This document shows, one piece after another, positions 55,839 through 63,710 of a DNA stretch of 64,000 bases; position 1 is the stretch's first letter; every line of letters starts with the position of its first letter. The notes beneath the pieces were generated by a model. The model was given only the letters and a program-made list of their open reading frames with translations, ran no database searches and was not told the DNA's origin. Source of the DNA: Acidobacteriota bacterium (GTDB taxonomy: Bacteria; Acidobacteriota; Terriglobia; Acidiferrales; UBA7541); assembly GCA_003167215.1 (NCBI GenBank), contig PMTV01000039.1, positions 62,001 through 126,000 on the forward strand, written 5' to 3'. Made by a program: the position numbers and the translations under genes.

Positions 55839-56351
55839 TCATCGAATGGCAAGTGCAACAGCCGAAGTTAATCCAATCAGGAAGAAGTAGACAATGGTAA
55901 ACCCGAGTCTTTCGTTGCGCATTCGAGGCGTTATAGCTGGATAGACCTCTATCGGTCCAAGCTCCATCCCCTGCCTATACATACGGAACCAACCGAAGAA
56001 AAGCTGCTTCCAGCGTCCTCGAAAAAGCTGAACAGCGGCGTAAATCAACCCGAACACCCAAGCGAAAATGAAGGCGAGCCACAGAAGCACAAGCATTCCA
56101 TTCGACAGTGTATGGAAAAAATCAGGCCGCAACGGCCCCTTCAAAGCGCTCGTAAAGATAGACAATCCGAGGAACGACAAGATCATACCGAACATGCGCA
56201 TCCCATTGCGATGCATGCGGTCGAGAACCATTCTTTGGTAGTAGCCCTCAGCCATCGGGGCAAGCATTGCGAGATGCATCGGATTTCGCATGACGAAGAA
56301 ACCGATCGCCGCAATGCCGAAACCTATAACTAGAATGACCACGCTACTCAC
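55839..56351 (-). CDS. Predicted integral membrane protein
   Basis: A protein of 170 residues with about four hydrophobic helices (VVILVIGFGIAAIGFFVM, MFGMILSFLGLSIF, MLVLLWLAFIFAWVFGLIY, LGFTIVYFFLIGLTSAVAL) and an intervening charged loop. It has a GTG start and no good ribosome-binding site. I do not recognise the family. It is convergent with comM (37 bases) and divergent from the RsbW-like gene. Its codon use looks similar to that of neighbours. Confidence 0.6.
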   Translation of the reverse strand: MSSVVILVIGFGIAAIGFFVMRNPMHLAMLAPMAEGYYQRMVLDRMHRNGMRMFGMILSFLGLSIFTSALKGPLRPDFFHTLSNGMLVLLWLAFIFAWVFGLIYAAVQLFRGRWKQLFFGWFRMYRQGMELGPIEVYPAITPRMRNERLGFTIVYFFLIGLTSAVALAIR

Positions 56352-56554
56352 AGTCGTTACCCAATTGAACTTTGGCTAGGATTGTACCGACTCAGCGGTC
56401 CAGAATCGAGAGCCTCTTGGAGAACGCGCAGCTCCCAATAGGCTGGGTCATCGAGATCAGACCCATTGCGGCTAACGGGACTTCATTGACTTGTACTCCG
56501 CCGCTGTGATAACCATTTACCGTCTTTTTGACAAGGACTCGCCTCGAATCGCGG

Positions 56555-57013
56555 ATGTCGGCCAAAACTCAACGGATCGAGGTCACGCTGGAGACGCTGC
56601 TGGAAAGCGTGGACCTCGCAGAAAGCATCTCCATGCGCATCGCTGAGGCCGCCGGCTTCAGCGAAGAGGAACTCCATAAGATCGGCATGGCCGTCCGCGA
56701 AGGCGTGATCAACGCATACAATTATGGCAATCAGCAGGACCGCCGAAAAAAAATCCTGATGACCGTCGAGCTGGATACCGAAAACATGATCGTGCGCGTC
56801 CGCGATCAGGGCAAGGGATTCGAATTGCACGAAATCCCCAACCCGCTCGAAGAGGAAAATCTTCTGCGCACTTCAGGCCGCGGCCTTTTCCTCATGCGTG
56901 CCTTTATGGATAAATTCGACGTACATACCGCCCCGGGTGGCGGTGCCGAACTCGTAATGATTAAAAAACTTCCCGATAAAGATTCCGGCAACGGTACCCA
57001 CCAACCGGAGTAG
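56555..57013 (+). CDS. RsbW-like anti-sigma regulatory factor (serine kinase ATPase)
   Basis: A protein of 152 residues with an HATPase_c fold. The N-box is GMAVREGVINAYNYG, with the catalytic Glu and Asn, the G1 box is VRVRDQGKGFEL, and the G2 box is RTSGRGLFLMRAFMD. This is the form of the RsbW/SpoIIAB kinases that hold a sigma factor and phosphorylate a STAS antagonist. The ATG at 56555 is preferred to a TTG at 56528. The STAS gene follows 21 bases downstream. No sigma factor gene adjoins, unlike the rsb operon of Bacillus. Confidence 0.88.
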   Translation: MSAKTQRIEVTLETLLESVDLAESISMRIAEAAGFSEEELHKIGMAVREGVINAYNYGNQQDRRKKILMTVELDTENMIVRVRDQGKGFELHEIPNPLEEENLLRTSGRGLFLMRAFMDKFDVHTAPGGGAELVMIKKLPDKDSGNGTHQPE

Positions 57014-57034
57014 AATCAAGGTAGAGGCTATTCC

Positions 57035-57379
57035 GTGGCAATCCAAGCGACATGCAGACAAATAGGGGATGTTTCAATCCTTGATTTCAGCGGCAAGATT
57101 ACCCTGGGCGAAGGCAGCGCTCTGCTGCGGAAAACGGTCCGCGGCCTGATCGACGGCGGCCAGAAGAAGATCATCATCAGCCTGTACGATGTGGACTACA
57201 TCGATAGCTCCGGGATCGGCGAGCTGGTCAGCGCTTACACCACGGTGAAAAATGCGAGCGGCGAACTGAAGCTGCTTCATCTTACCAAGCGCGTGCACGA
57301 CATTTTGCAAATCACGCGTCTTTTCACCGTCTTCGACGTGCAGTCGGACGAAGACACCGCGATTCACGCTTTCCGCTAG
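57035..57379 (+). CDS. STAS-domain anti-anti-sigma factor
   Basis: A protein of 114 residues. STAS strands and the phosphorylatable Ser are visible in YDVDYIDSSGIGELVSAYTT (Ser in DSSGIG), and the fold begins SILDFSGKITLGEGS. It is the expected substrate of the upstream RsbW-like kinase. It starts with GTG after GTAGAGG. The C-terminus is typical (TVFDVQSDEDTAIHAF). This pair is very probably a partner-switching module. Confidence 0.9.
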   Translation: MAIQATCRQIGDVSILDFSGKITLGEGSALLRKTVRGLIDGGQKKIIISLYDVDYIDSSGIGELVSAYTTVKNASGELKLLHLTKRVHDILQITRLFTVFDVQSDEDTAIHAFR

Positions 57380-57454
57380 ATTATTCCTAGGACCTATCGA
57401 CCCGAGTGTTTGGGAGCATGCCAACACGTCCGCTCAGCAGGCGCTAACTGCGCG

Positions 57455-57664
57455 CTAGCCGGGTGGATCTTTTTGGCGCGTGTTTTTCACTCCTGTCACG
57501 ATTCCCATCCCGACAAGAACTATGGCGCCTACCACGATCCAGCGTGCCGGTAAGTGCATTAAGTAAGCCGCATAAGCCAGGCCCGCAATTACAATTGCGT
57601 AACCCGCCGCGTAGAGTCCGAATGACCTGGCGTGTCCTTTTTCGAACGGATTATCTGAGTCCAT
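57455..57664 (-). CDS. Small membrane protein
   Basis: A protein of 69 residues with two membrane helices (FGLYAAGYAIVIAGLAYAAYLM and WIVVGAIVLVGMGIVTGV), a polar N-terminus (MDSDNPFEKGHARS) and a charged tail. I do not recognise the family. It lies 24 bases downstream of the metallothionein-like gene on the same strand and could be co-transcribed. Confidence 0.55.
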   Translation of the reverse strand: MDSDNPFEKGHARSFGLYAAGYAIVIAGLAYAAYLMHLPARWIVVGAIVLVGMGIVTGVKNTRQKDPPG

Positions 57665-57688
57665 CCGCTTCCATCCGCGACGAAAGCT

Positions 57689-57841
57689 CTAGGACGTTTT
57701 GCCCTTGCAGCCGGGATGCTCGCACAGGCAATCAATGTCCGGAGTCTTTTCCATCGCCTCGCATGCCTCGCTGCAATACTTGCCTTTCGTCACGATGCAC
57801 GAACAAATCGGGTGCTCGCACTTCTGGCCACTCGCTGCCAT
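57689..57841 (-). CDS. Metallothionein-like small Cys-rich protein
   Basis: A protein of 50 residues with 9 cysteines and 2 histidines. The layout CEHPICSC (CxxxxCxC), KYCSEACEA and DCLCEHPGCKGK mirrors prokaryotic metallothioneins such as SmtA (KCACEPCLC, YYCSEAC, CGHTGC). It should bind zinc, cadmium or copper in a thiolate cluster in the cytoplasm. A perfect AAGGAG lies seven bases before the ATG (CCAAGGAGAAAGAATATG). The downstream gene on this strand is the 69-residue membrane protein. No metal-responsive repressor is adjacent. The metal specificity cannot be deduced. Confidence 0.82.
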   Translation of the reverse strand: MAASGQKCEHPICSCIVTKGKYCSEACEAMEKTPDIDCLCEHPGCKGKTS

Positions 57842-58026
57842 ATTCTTTCTCCTTGGTTTGAATTCAGTTTGCTAGCTATATCTATCCTAGCCGCCGCGAG
57901 GAAGCCGCGCTGTGCAATTAAGAACACATCTCCATTTCACTGCCGGCGTGGGAGTGATGGCGCTTTCGCCCGGCGTACGCCTTTGTGATACCATCACCTG
58001 TAAGTTTTTTCTTCAGGGAGAAGCAA

Positions 58027-58749
58027 TTGGCGCAGCATATTTCCCGCAAGGAATTGAAAAAGGACGAAGTGCGCGAGACCCTCGTGCACGGCGCGGATAT
58101 CGTCTTTTCGCATCAGCAACTCACGCTCTACATCGTCATCCTGGCGATTGTGGTTGCCCTGGGTGTGTTTGGCTGGAGAACTTACGCCGAGCGCCAGACC
58201 GTGAAGGCTGCCGCCGGCTATGGCGACGCCATGAGAGTATTCCAGGCGCGCATTCGCACGCCTCTCGAGCCCCAGGTGCCGGGAGAAATTACGTACGTGG
58301 ACGAAAAGAACAAGTACACCGACGCTGCTCAAAAATTCGAAGACGTTGCCAACAAATATCCGCGCACGCATCCCGGCCAGCTTGCCAAATATTATGCCGC
58401 GTTAAGCGAAGAGCACCTGGGCAAGAACGAGGAAGCCAAGAAATTGCTCCAATCTGTTGCTGACGGAAGCGAGGAAGACTTCGCCGCCATGGCGCGCTTC
58501 GAACTCGCTCAATTGTATGACCGTACCGGGCAAGGGGACCAAGCCGTCAAGCTCTATCAGCAATTGATTGCCAAGCCCGGCCTCCTGGTGCCCAAGGCGG
58601 TCGTGATGCTTGCTCTTGCCGAACACTACGGTGCGAATAACCCTGCCGAAGCTGGAAAGATATACGCGCAGATTAAATCTGAGTACCCCGATACTCCTAT
58701 CGCCGAACAAGCCGACCAGGACCTTGCTCTCCTGCCCGGCAAAATCTGA
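58027..58749 (+). CDS. YfgM-like TPR membrane protein
   Basis: A protein of 240 residues. A short cytoplasmic N-terminus (RKELKKDEVRETLVHG) leads to one membrane helix (QQLTLYIVILAIVVALGVFGW) and a TPR domain (residues about 95-235: DAAQKFEDVANKYPRTHPGQLA in part, ARFELAQLYDRTGQGDQAVK). This matches the YfgM/TPR_21 type, which associates with the Sec translocon in E. coli. The TTG at 58027 is chosen because CAGGGAGAAG lies just upstream; 14 more in-frame codons precede it. It is nine bases before dgt. Confidence 0.72.
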   Translation: MAQHISRKELKKDEVRETLVHGADIVFSHQQLTLYIVILAIVVALGVFGWRTYAERQTVKAAAGYGDAMRVFQARIRTPLEPQVPGEITYVDEKNKYTDAAQKFEDVANKYPRTHPGQLAKYYAALSEEHLGKNEEAKKLLQSVADGSEEDFAAMARFELAQLYDRTGQGDQAVKLYQQLIAKPGLLVPKAVVMLALAEHYGANNPAEAGKIYAQIKSEYPDTPIAEQADQDLALLPGKI

Positions 58750-58758
58750 GCGCGCGGA

Positions 58759-59904
58759 ATGACGCCGGCGCCGCTGGCATCCTATGCGATGGACGTACAG
58801 CGCTCCCGTGGGCGCCGCTTTCCTGAGCCGCCGCACCCCTATCGCGACGCTTACGCGCGCGACCGCGACCGCGTAATTCACTCTCGCGCCTTTCGCCGTC
58901 TGGAAGCCAAGACCCAGGTTTTCACCACGCGTTACTCCGACCATTTTCGCAACCGGCTGACCCATACCATCGAAGTTGCGCAAATTGCACGCACCGTTTC
59001 CGACGCCCTGCATCTCAACACCGGCCTTACCGAAGCGCTCGCGCTCGTGCACGATATCGGACACCCGCCTTTTGGCCACGCTGGCGAAAAACAGCTCGAT
59101 TTCAGAATGCGTGAGCACGGAGATCGCTTTGACCACAATCTCCATGCGCTTCGCATCGTCGAACAGTTCGAGCAGCGCTATCTCGATTTCCCCGGGCTCA
59201 ATCTCACCTTCGAAGTGCGCGAAGGCATCGTCAAACATTCGGGAAATTATTCCGCTGTGGAATTTCCCGCGCTCGCCGAATATCTCCTGGACCGGCAGCC
59301 CCTTTTGGAGGCGCAGCTTATCGATCTCGTTGACGAAATCGCTTACAACACCGCCGACCTCGACGACGCCTTCGAGGCCCGCCTCCTTGATCTCGATCTG
59401 CTGCGCGCCGAAGTGCCCATCTTCAATGAAGCTTACGAGGAAATTGACAGGCTCTATCCCCAGGGCCGCCGCAAATTGAAATTCAACGAAGCCCTCAAGC
59501 AGATTCTCAATCGCCTTGCAACCGACCTGATCGACAACACCTTCCATCGGGTGCTGGAAAGCGGCGTCGAGAACGCCGAAGACGTGCGCCGTCTCCAGCA
59601 GCCCCTCGCCGCCTTTTCGCCCGAGACAGCCCGCCAGAACGCGGAATTGAAGCGATTTCTTCACGCCCGCCTCTATTCGAACCCCGCGATCGCAGAGGAT
59701 CGCGATCGCTCGGTGGCCTCGCTGGATGCTCTTTTTCTCTTCTTCCTGGACCACCCGGACCGCATGCCAAAGCAGTATGCCGATTTAGCGCTGAACGAGC
59801 CGCGCCATCGAGTCGTATGCGACTACATCGCAGGCATGACCGACCATTTTCTGTTGCGCCAATGCAACGAGCTGCTAGGCGCTCCTGCCGGGCACCCGGA
59901 TTGA
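58759..59904 (+). CDS. dgt: Dgt, deoxyguanosine triphosphate triphosphohydrolase-like
   Basis: A protein of 381 residues, the shorter HD-domain dNTPase type. It splits dNTPs into nucleoside and triphosphate. Motifs: RLEAKTQVFTTRYSDHFRNRLTHTIEVAQ (shown in part as RLEAKTQVFTTRYSDHFRNR), the metal-binding HD residues in ALVHDIGHPPFGHAGE, and IVEQFEQRYLDFPGLNLT, and a YNTADLDDAF segment (EIAYNTADLDDA) with the third-site Asp. It may share the upstream gene's transcript (nine-base gap). Confidence 0.93.
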   Translation: MTPAPLASYAMDVQRSRGRRFPEPPHPYRDAYARDRDRVIHSRAFRRLEAKTQVFTTRYSDHFRNRLTHTIEVAQIARTVSDALHLNTGLTEALALVHDIGHPPFGHAGEKQLDFRMREHGDRFDHNLHALRIVEQFEQRYLDFPGLNLTFEVREGIVKHSGNYSAVEFPALAEYLLDRQPLLEAQLIDLVDEIAYNTADLDDAFEARLLDLDLLRAEVPIFNEAYEEIDRLYPQGRRKLKFNEALKQILNRLATDLIDNTFHRVLESGVENAEDVRRLQQPLAAFSPETARQNAELKRFLHARLYSNPAIAEDRDRSVASLDALFLFFLDHPDRMPKQYADLALNEPRHRVVCDYIAGMTDHFLLRQCNELLGAPAGHPD

Positions 59905-59995
59905 TCTGCACTACGGGCAGTTCCTGCGGCCGCACCCAGTCCAAGAAAGTCATTGTCCATTTGGTGTCAGTTTGAAAGTTCCCAAAGCCGCTTCC

Positions 59996-60023
59996 TTGAC
60001 AACGCTGGTACGGGTCATATAAT
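59996..60023 (+). promoter_or_regulatory. Consensus sigma-70 promoter of yceD-rpmF-plsX-fabD
   Basis: TTGACA at 59996-60001 and TATAAT at 60018-60023 are both perfect consensus hexamers, 16 bases apart. A start near 60030 gives a leader of about 21 bases before the yceD ATG at 60051. It is the best promoter match in the window. Confidence 0.88.
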
Positions 60024-60050
60024 TAACTTGTACGCACGCGGGGAAAGCCA

Positions 60051-60584
60051 ATGTTTCTCGACGTAAAAGAACTTGCCGTTCGAAAAATCCGCATCCGGAA
60101 GAGCTATATCCCGGGTACGCTCGATTTCCATTCCGGTGAGTTTCGCCAGGTGGAACCGCTGGAAGTGCGTGCTACCGCCGAACTTATGGAAGGCCAAATC
60201 CGCGTGTACGGCAATCTGCACACGCGGGTTGAGATGATTTGCGCCCGCTGCCTGGACACCGTAGTCGAGGAAATCAGCCGCGATTTCGACCTGTTTTACC
60301 GCCCGATGACCTCGATCGCCCAAGACGACGAATTTCACCTCAATTTGGACGACACCGAAATCGCTTTCTTTGAAGGCGACGGCTTGTTTCTGGCCGACGT
60401 CCTCGCCGAGCAGGTAAATCTCGCGCTTCCGATGAAGGTTATCTGCCGCAGCGATTGCCGGGGCTTGTGCTCCCACTGCGGGGCCAATCTGAATAACGAA
60501 GAGTGCCGCTGCGAAAAGAACGCTTCCGATCCGCGCCTCGCTCCACTGGCTCGCTTGAAGCAGGACTGGTTCAAAAAGCAATAA
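60051..60584 (+). CDS. yceD: YceD/DUF177 family protein
   Basis: A protein of 177 residues. It resembles the DUF177/YceD family that is co-transcribed with rpmF in most bacteria and has been linked to 23S rRNA accumulation. Motifs: ICARCLDTVVEEISRDFDLFY and the Cys cluster VICRSDCRGLCSHCGANLN with a final CRCEKN. The Cys residues suggest a zinc site. It is the first gene after the consensus promoter and lies 68 bases before rpmF. Confidence 0.9.
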   Translation: MFLDVKELAVRKIRIRKSYIPGTLDFHSGEFRQVEPLEVRATAELMEGQIRVYGNLHTRVEMICARCLDTVVEEISRDFDLFYRPMTSIAQDDEFHLNLDDTEIAFFEGDGLFLADVLAEQVNLALPMKVICRSDCRGLCSHCGANLNNEECRCEKNASDPRLAPLARLKQDWFKKQ

Positions 60585-60652
60585 AACGCTACACTATCAC
60601 TTTCCCATTTCGGCTGTGCTGAGCCCCAGCCGGTCAATTCAGAGGAGCAGGA

Positions 60653-60841
60653 ATGCCTAATCCAAAACGACGTCACTCCCACGCGCGCAAAAATAAGCGG
60701 CGCGCCCACGATCATCTTCACACGCTGTCGCTTTCCGATTGTCCCAATTGCCATGAAAAGAAACTGCCTCATCAGGCGTGTCCCCATTGCGGACAGTACA
60801 AAGGCCGCGAGGTGATTGACACTTCGGCCAAGACAGCCTAA
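60653..60841 (+). CDS. rpmF: 50S ribosomal protein L32
   Basis: A protein of 62 residues. The L32 start [20 protein letters not shown] and the zinc ribbon [22 protein letters not shown] (CxxC...CxxC; both pairs complete) are present, so this is the zinc-binding (C+) form. A strong GAGGAGCAGG site precedes the ATG. It sits between yceD and plsX, the usual location. Confidence 0.97.
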   Translation: MPNPKRRHSHARKNKRRAHDHLHTLSLSDCPNCHEKKLPHQACPHCGQYKGREVIDTSAKTA

Positions 60842-60897
60842 GTTTCCCCTTCACCTGCCTTCCGAGTCGGTGCCCATTGGTGACCGCTGGTGCTGAG

Positions 60898-61911
60898 ATG
60901 ACCACCATCGCAATAGATGCTATGGGAGGCGACCATGCCCCTCGCGCTGAAGTGGAAGGCGCGATCCTGGCCGCCCGCGAATTTGGTTTGCACATCCTGC
61001 TGGTCGGCATGGAAGCCGCCATCAAGCAGGAACTGAGCCGCCACGGGCATCGCGGTTTGCCCATCGAAATTGTCGGCGCCACCGAAGTCATCACCATGAG
61101 CGATTCGCCTTCGCAGGCGTTCCGCCGCAAGAAAGAAAGCTCCATGCACGTGGCTGCGCGCTTGGTGCGCGACGGGAAAGCCGAAGCAATGGTCAGCGCG
61201 GGCAATACAGGCGCGGCCATGACCGTTGCTCGCTTCGTTCTCGGCACGCTTCCTTCCGTGGACCGCCCCGCGCTCGCCGCCGCATTTCCGAACATGAAAG
61301 ATAGAGTTTCGGTGATCCTCGACGTGGGCGCCAACGTGGATTCCAAGCCCGAACAAATCAGGCAATTCGCCGTAATGGGCGAAATTTATTTCCGCGCGAT
61401 CTGGGGCGTCAAACGCCCCCGTGTAGCTTTGCTTTCCATCGGTGAAGAAGAAATGAAGGGCAACGAGTTGACTCGCGAAGCGTCCAATCTGCTGAAACAG
61501 TCCTCGCTCAACTTCGTCGGCAATGTGGAAGGGCGCGATGTGTTTCGCGGAAATGTTGACGTCATCGTTTGCGACGGCTTCATCGGCAACGTCGCTCTCA
61601 AAATCAGCGAAGGCCTCGTCGAGCATGTCCAGGGCATGCTGAAAAAAGCCATTAAGAGTTCGCTGAAATCGCAGATCGGCTACGCTCTGTCCAAGCAAGC
61701 GTTCGATGATTTCCGCAAGCGCACCGACTCTTCGGAAACCGGCGGCGCTCCGCTTTTGGGTGTTCGCGGCATCACCATCATTGCGCACGGCCGCTCGAAT
61801 CCCAACGCCATTAAAAATGCCATACGCGTCGCCGGCGAACTCTGCCGCGCCCGCGTGAACGAAAAAATCGATCAGGAGCTTTCCGCTGCCGCTGTCGCCG
61901 CGCAGGGCTGA
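60898..61911 (+). CDS. plsX: PlsX, phosphate acyltransferase
   Basis: A protein of 337 residues that makes acyl phosphate from acyl-ACP for phospholipid synthesis. Motifs: [40 protein letters not shown] (in part), [30 protein letters not shown] and a C-terminal [20 protein letters not shown]. The ATG at 60898 matches the usual family start; an in-frame GTG-type upstream start at 60877 is less likely. It is followed by fabD after 23 bases. Confidence 0.96.
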   Translation: MTTIAIDAMGGDHAPRAEVEGAILAAREFGLHILLVGMEAAIKQELSRHGHRGLPIEIVGATEVITMSDSPSQAFRRKKESSMHVAARLVRDGKAEAMVSAGNTGAAMTVARFVLGTLPSVDRPALAAAFPNMKDRVSVILDVGANVDSKPEQIRQFAVMGEIYFRAIWGVKRPRVALLSIGEEEMKGNELTREASNLLKQSSLNFVGNVEGRDVFRGNVDVIVCDGFIGNVALKISEGLVEHVQGMLKKAIKSSLKSQIGYALSKQAFDDFRKRTDSSETGGAPLLGVRGITIIAHGRSNPNAIKNAIRVAGELCRARVNEKIDQELSAAAVAAQG

Positions 61912-61934
61912 CCTCGGCGGAATTTCAATCGCGC

Positions 61935-62894
61935 ATGGGCAAACTCGCATTCCTGTTTCCGGGCCAGGGTTCGCAGTATTGCGGCATGGGCCGCGATCTG
62001 GCGGAGGCCTTCGCCGAATCGCGCCAGGTTTTCGACCAAGCGAATGCTGCGCTCGGATTTTCCATGTCCGACATGTGTTACACCGCCTCGCTGGAAGAGC
62101 TCAAGCAAACGGAAAACACCCAGCCCGCGATTCTCACCGTTTCCGTCGCCGCGTACCGCGCGCTGGAAAAGAGAGGCGTCAAACCTGATTTTGTCGCCGG
62201 CCACAGCCTGGGTGAATATTCCGCGCTCGTTGCCGCCGGTGGACTGGATTTTTCAGCAGCCGTGAAATTGGTTCGCGCCCGAGGCCGCTACATGCAGGAA
62301 GCCGTGCCCGCTGGTGAAGGCGCGATGGCTGCAATCCTCGGTCTGCCGCCCGCCGAAGTTTTGGAGATTTGCAAAAAAGCTGCGGATCACGAAGTCGTCT
62401 CGCCCGCGAACCTGAATTCACCCGAGCAAACCGTAATTTCCGGAAACGCTGCGGCGGTGAAGCGAGCGGTTGAAATCGCTTCACAAAGCGGCGCGAAGCG
62501 AGCCGTGATTCTTCCCGTCTCTGCGCCCTTTCATTGCGCGCTCATGGCGCCCGCGCAAAAGCGTCTGGAGCAGGACCTGCGCGCCGCGAATTTCACCGCG
62601 CTGAAAATCCCGTTGATCACCAACGTGGACGCCGAAGCCATCACCACAGGCGACGAAGCCCGCGAAGCGCTCATCCGCCAGGTCACCTCTCCCGTTCGCT
62701 GGCTCGATTCCGTCCACGAAATGATTGAGTCCGGCGTCACGATTTTCGTCGAAGTCGGCCCCGGAAAAGTTCTCTCCGGCCTGATGCGCCAAATCGACCG
62801 CTCCGTCCGCTCCCTAAACGTGGAAGACGCCGCCAGCTTCCAAGCCACGATAGACAAGATCGCCCAATTGCGCGCCGAATCCCCGGAAAACTAG
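61935..62894 (+). CDS. fabD: FabD, malonyl-CoA:ACP transacylase
   Basis: A protein of 319 residues that loads malonyl onto acyl carrier protein. Motifs: LFPGQGSQYCGMGRDLAE, the active-site Ser in FVAGHSLGEYSALVAAG, QEAVPAGEGAMAAILG, a conserved VSAPFHCALM with the catalytic His and VEVGPGKVLSGL. It is the last recognisable gene of the plsX-fabD cluster; fabH, acpP and fabF are not in the window. Confidence 0.97.
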   Translation: MGKLAFLFPGQGSQYCGMGRDLAEAFAESRQVFDQANAALGFSMSDMCYTASLEELKQTENTQPAILTVSVAAYRALEKRGVKPDFVAGHSLGEYSALVAAGGLDFSAAVKLVRARGRYMQEAVPAGEGAMAAILGLPPAEVLEICKKAADHEVVSPANLNSPEQTVISGNAAAVKRAVEIASQSGAKRAVILPVSAPFHCALMAPAQKRLEQDLRAANFTALKIPLITNVDAEAITTGDEAREALIRQVTSPVRWLDSVHEMIESGVTIFVEVGPGKVLSGLMRQIDRSVRSLNVEDAASFQATIDKIAQLRAESPEN

Positions 62895-62916
62895 AATCGG
62901 GCCGCTGCCGAAACTT

Positions 62917-63618
62917 TCAGGAGTATTTTATTAAATCCTCGCTAGTGGGACTAGCCGTGCTGGCGTCCCGCGGCAATCCGCAATAGACACACTTTTTAGC
63001 AAACCATGGTCTGTTCCAAACACCATTGAAGGCGCACCCACAACGTGGACAGGGCCAGCGGAAAAACTTCAATTGCCTGACGCCGGTCATAGCGAGTGAG
63101 ACGAGCACCCCTACTAAACACAAATCGAATATAACAGTGCCGATGGGGTCTGGAATCTTGTCGGCAAGAGTCAAAATCAATATCGCGGATAGGAATGCCA
63201 CACCCAACCAAATGAAAGACCGTGTGTAGGCGCTGCGCAGCGTCCGATACTGCTTCCATGACGATTGATAAGCGGCTGCGTCCTGAACCGGCTTGGATGG
63301 AACTATTTCTCGCACGCGTTCTTTGAGTGAAAAGAATACGACTGTCCCGGCAGGCAAAAGCGCCAGATACCATTGCATCCCGAGCTCGATTGCTGCTCCG
63401 AAGACTCCCCCTGCCCCAACAATAAGAGCAAGCACCTTCATCAACCGAATCGTGCGCGTCGGAAATGGAACTTTGTGCGCCGTAACAAATTGCAAGCTAT
63501 AGGTCGTACGAACGGCCATCCACACCCAAGGAGGGACCACGAAGAGCAAGCCGATTGCGGACAGCCACTTTTGCTCGAAACCGTCCTGAAACGTCATGAT
63601 TGTGGAAGTTCCCAACAT
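62917..63618 (-). CDS. Predicted membrane protein with C-terminal zinc ribbon
   Basis: A protein of 233 residues (alternative start at Met8, 63597). About five hydrophobic helices (LSAIGLLFVVPPWVWMAV, VLALIVGAGGVFGAAIEL, WYLALLPAGTVVFF, FIWLGVAFLSAILILTLA, FDLCLVGVLVSLAM) are followed by a ribbon CPRCGCAFNG...CVYCGLP with two CxxC pairs. The family is not recognised. It is convergent with fabD (22 bases). Confidence 0.6.
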   Translation of the reverse strand: MLGTSTIMTFQDGFEQKWLSAIGLLFVVPPWVWMAVRTTYSLQFVTAHKVPFPTRTIRLMKVLALIVGAGGVFGAAIELGMQWYLALLPAGTVVFFSLKERVREIVPSKPVQDAAAYQSSWKQYRTLRSAYTRSFIWLGVAFLSAILILTLADKIPDPIGTVIFDLCLVGVLVSLAMTGVRQLKFFRWPCPRCGCAFNGVWNRPWFAKKCVYCGLPRDASTASPTSEDLIKYS

Positions 63619-63710
63619 AGTTCAATTCTATCTTCGCAGGAAAACTCTCGATTCCCCGTGGAATAACGCTTCTTAGAAGGTAACGGGCGAGCTACTTGCG
63701 CAACACGTTA

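Noticed and set aside
58402-59754. A 450-residue minus-strand reading frame opposite dgt
   Set aside because: Antisense shadow; the dgt gene on the plus strand has all HD-domain motifs.
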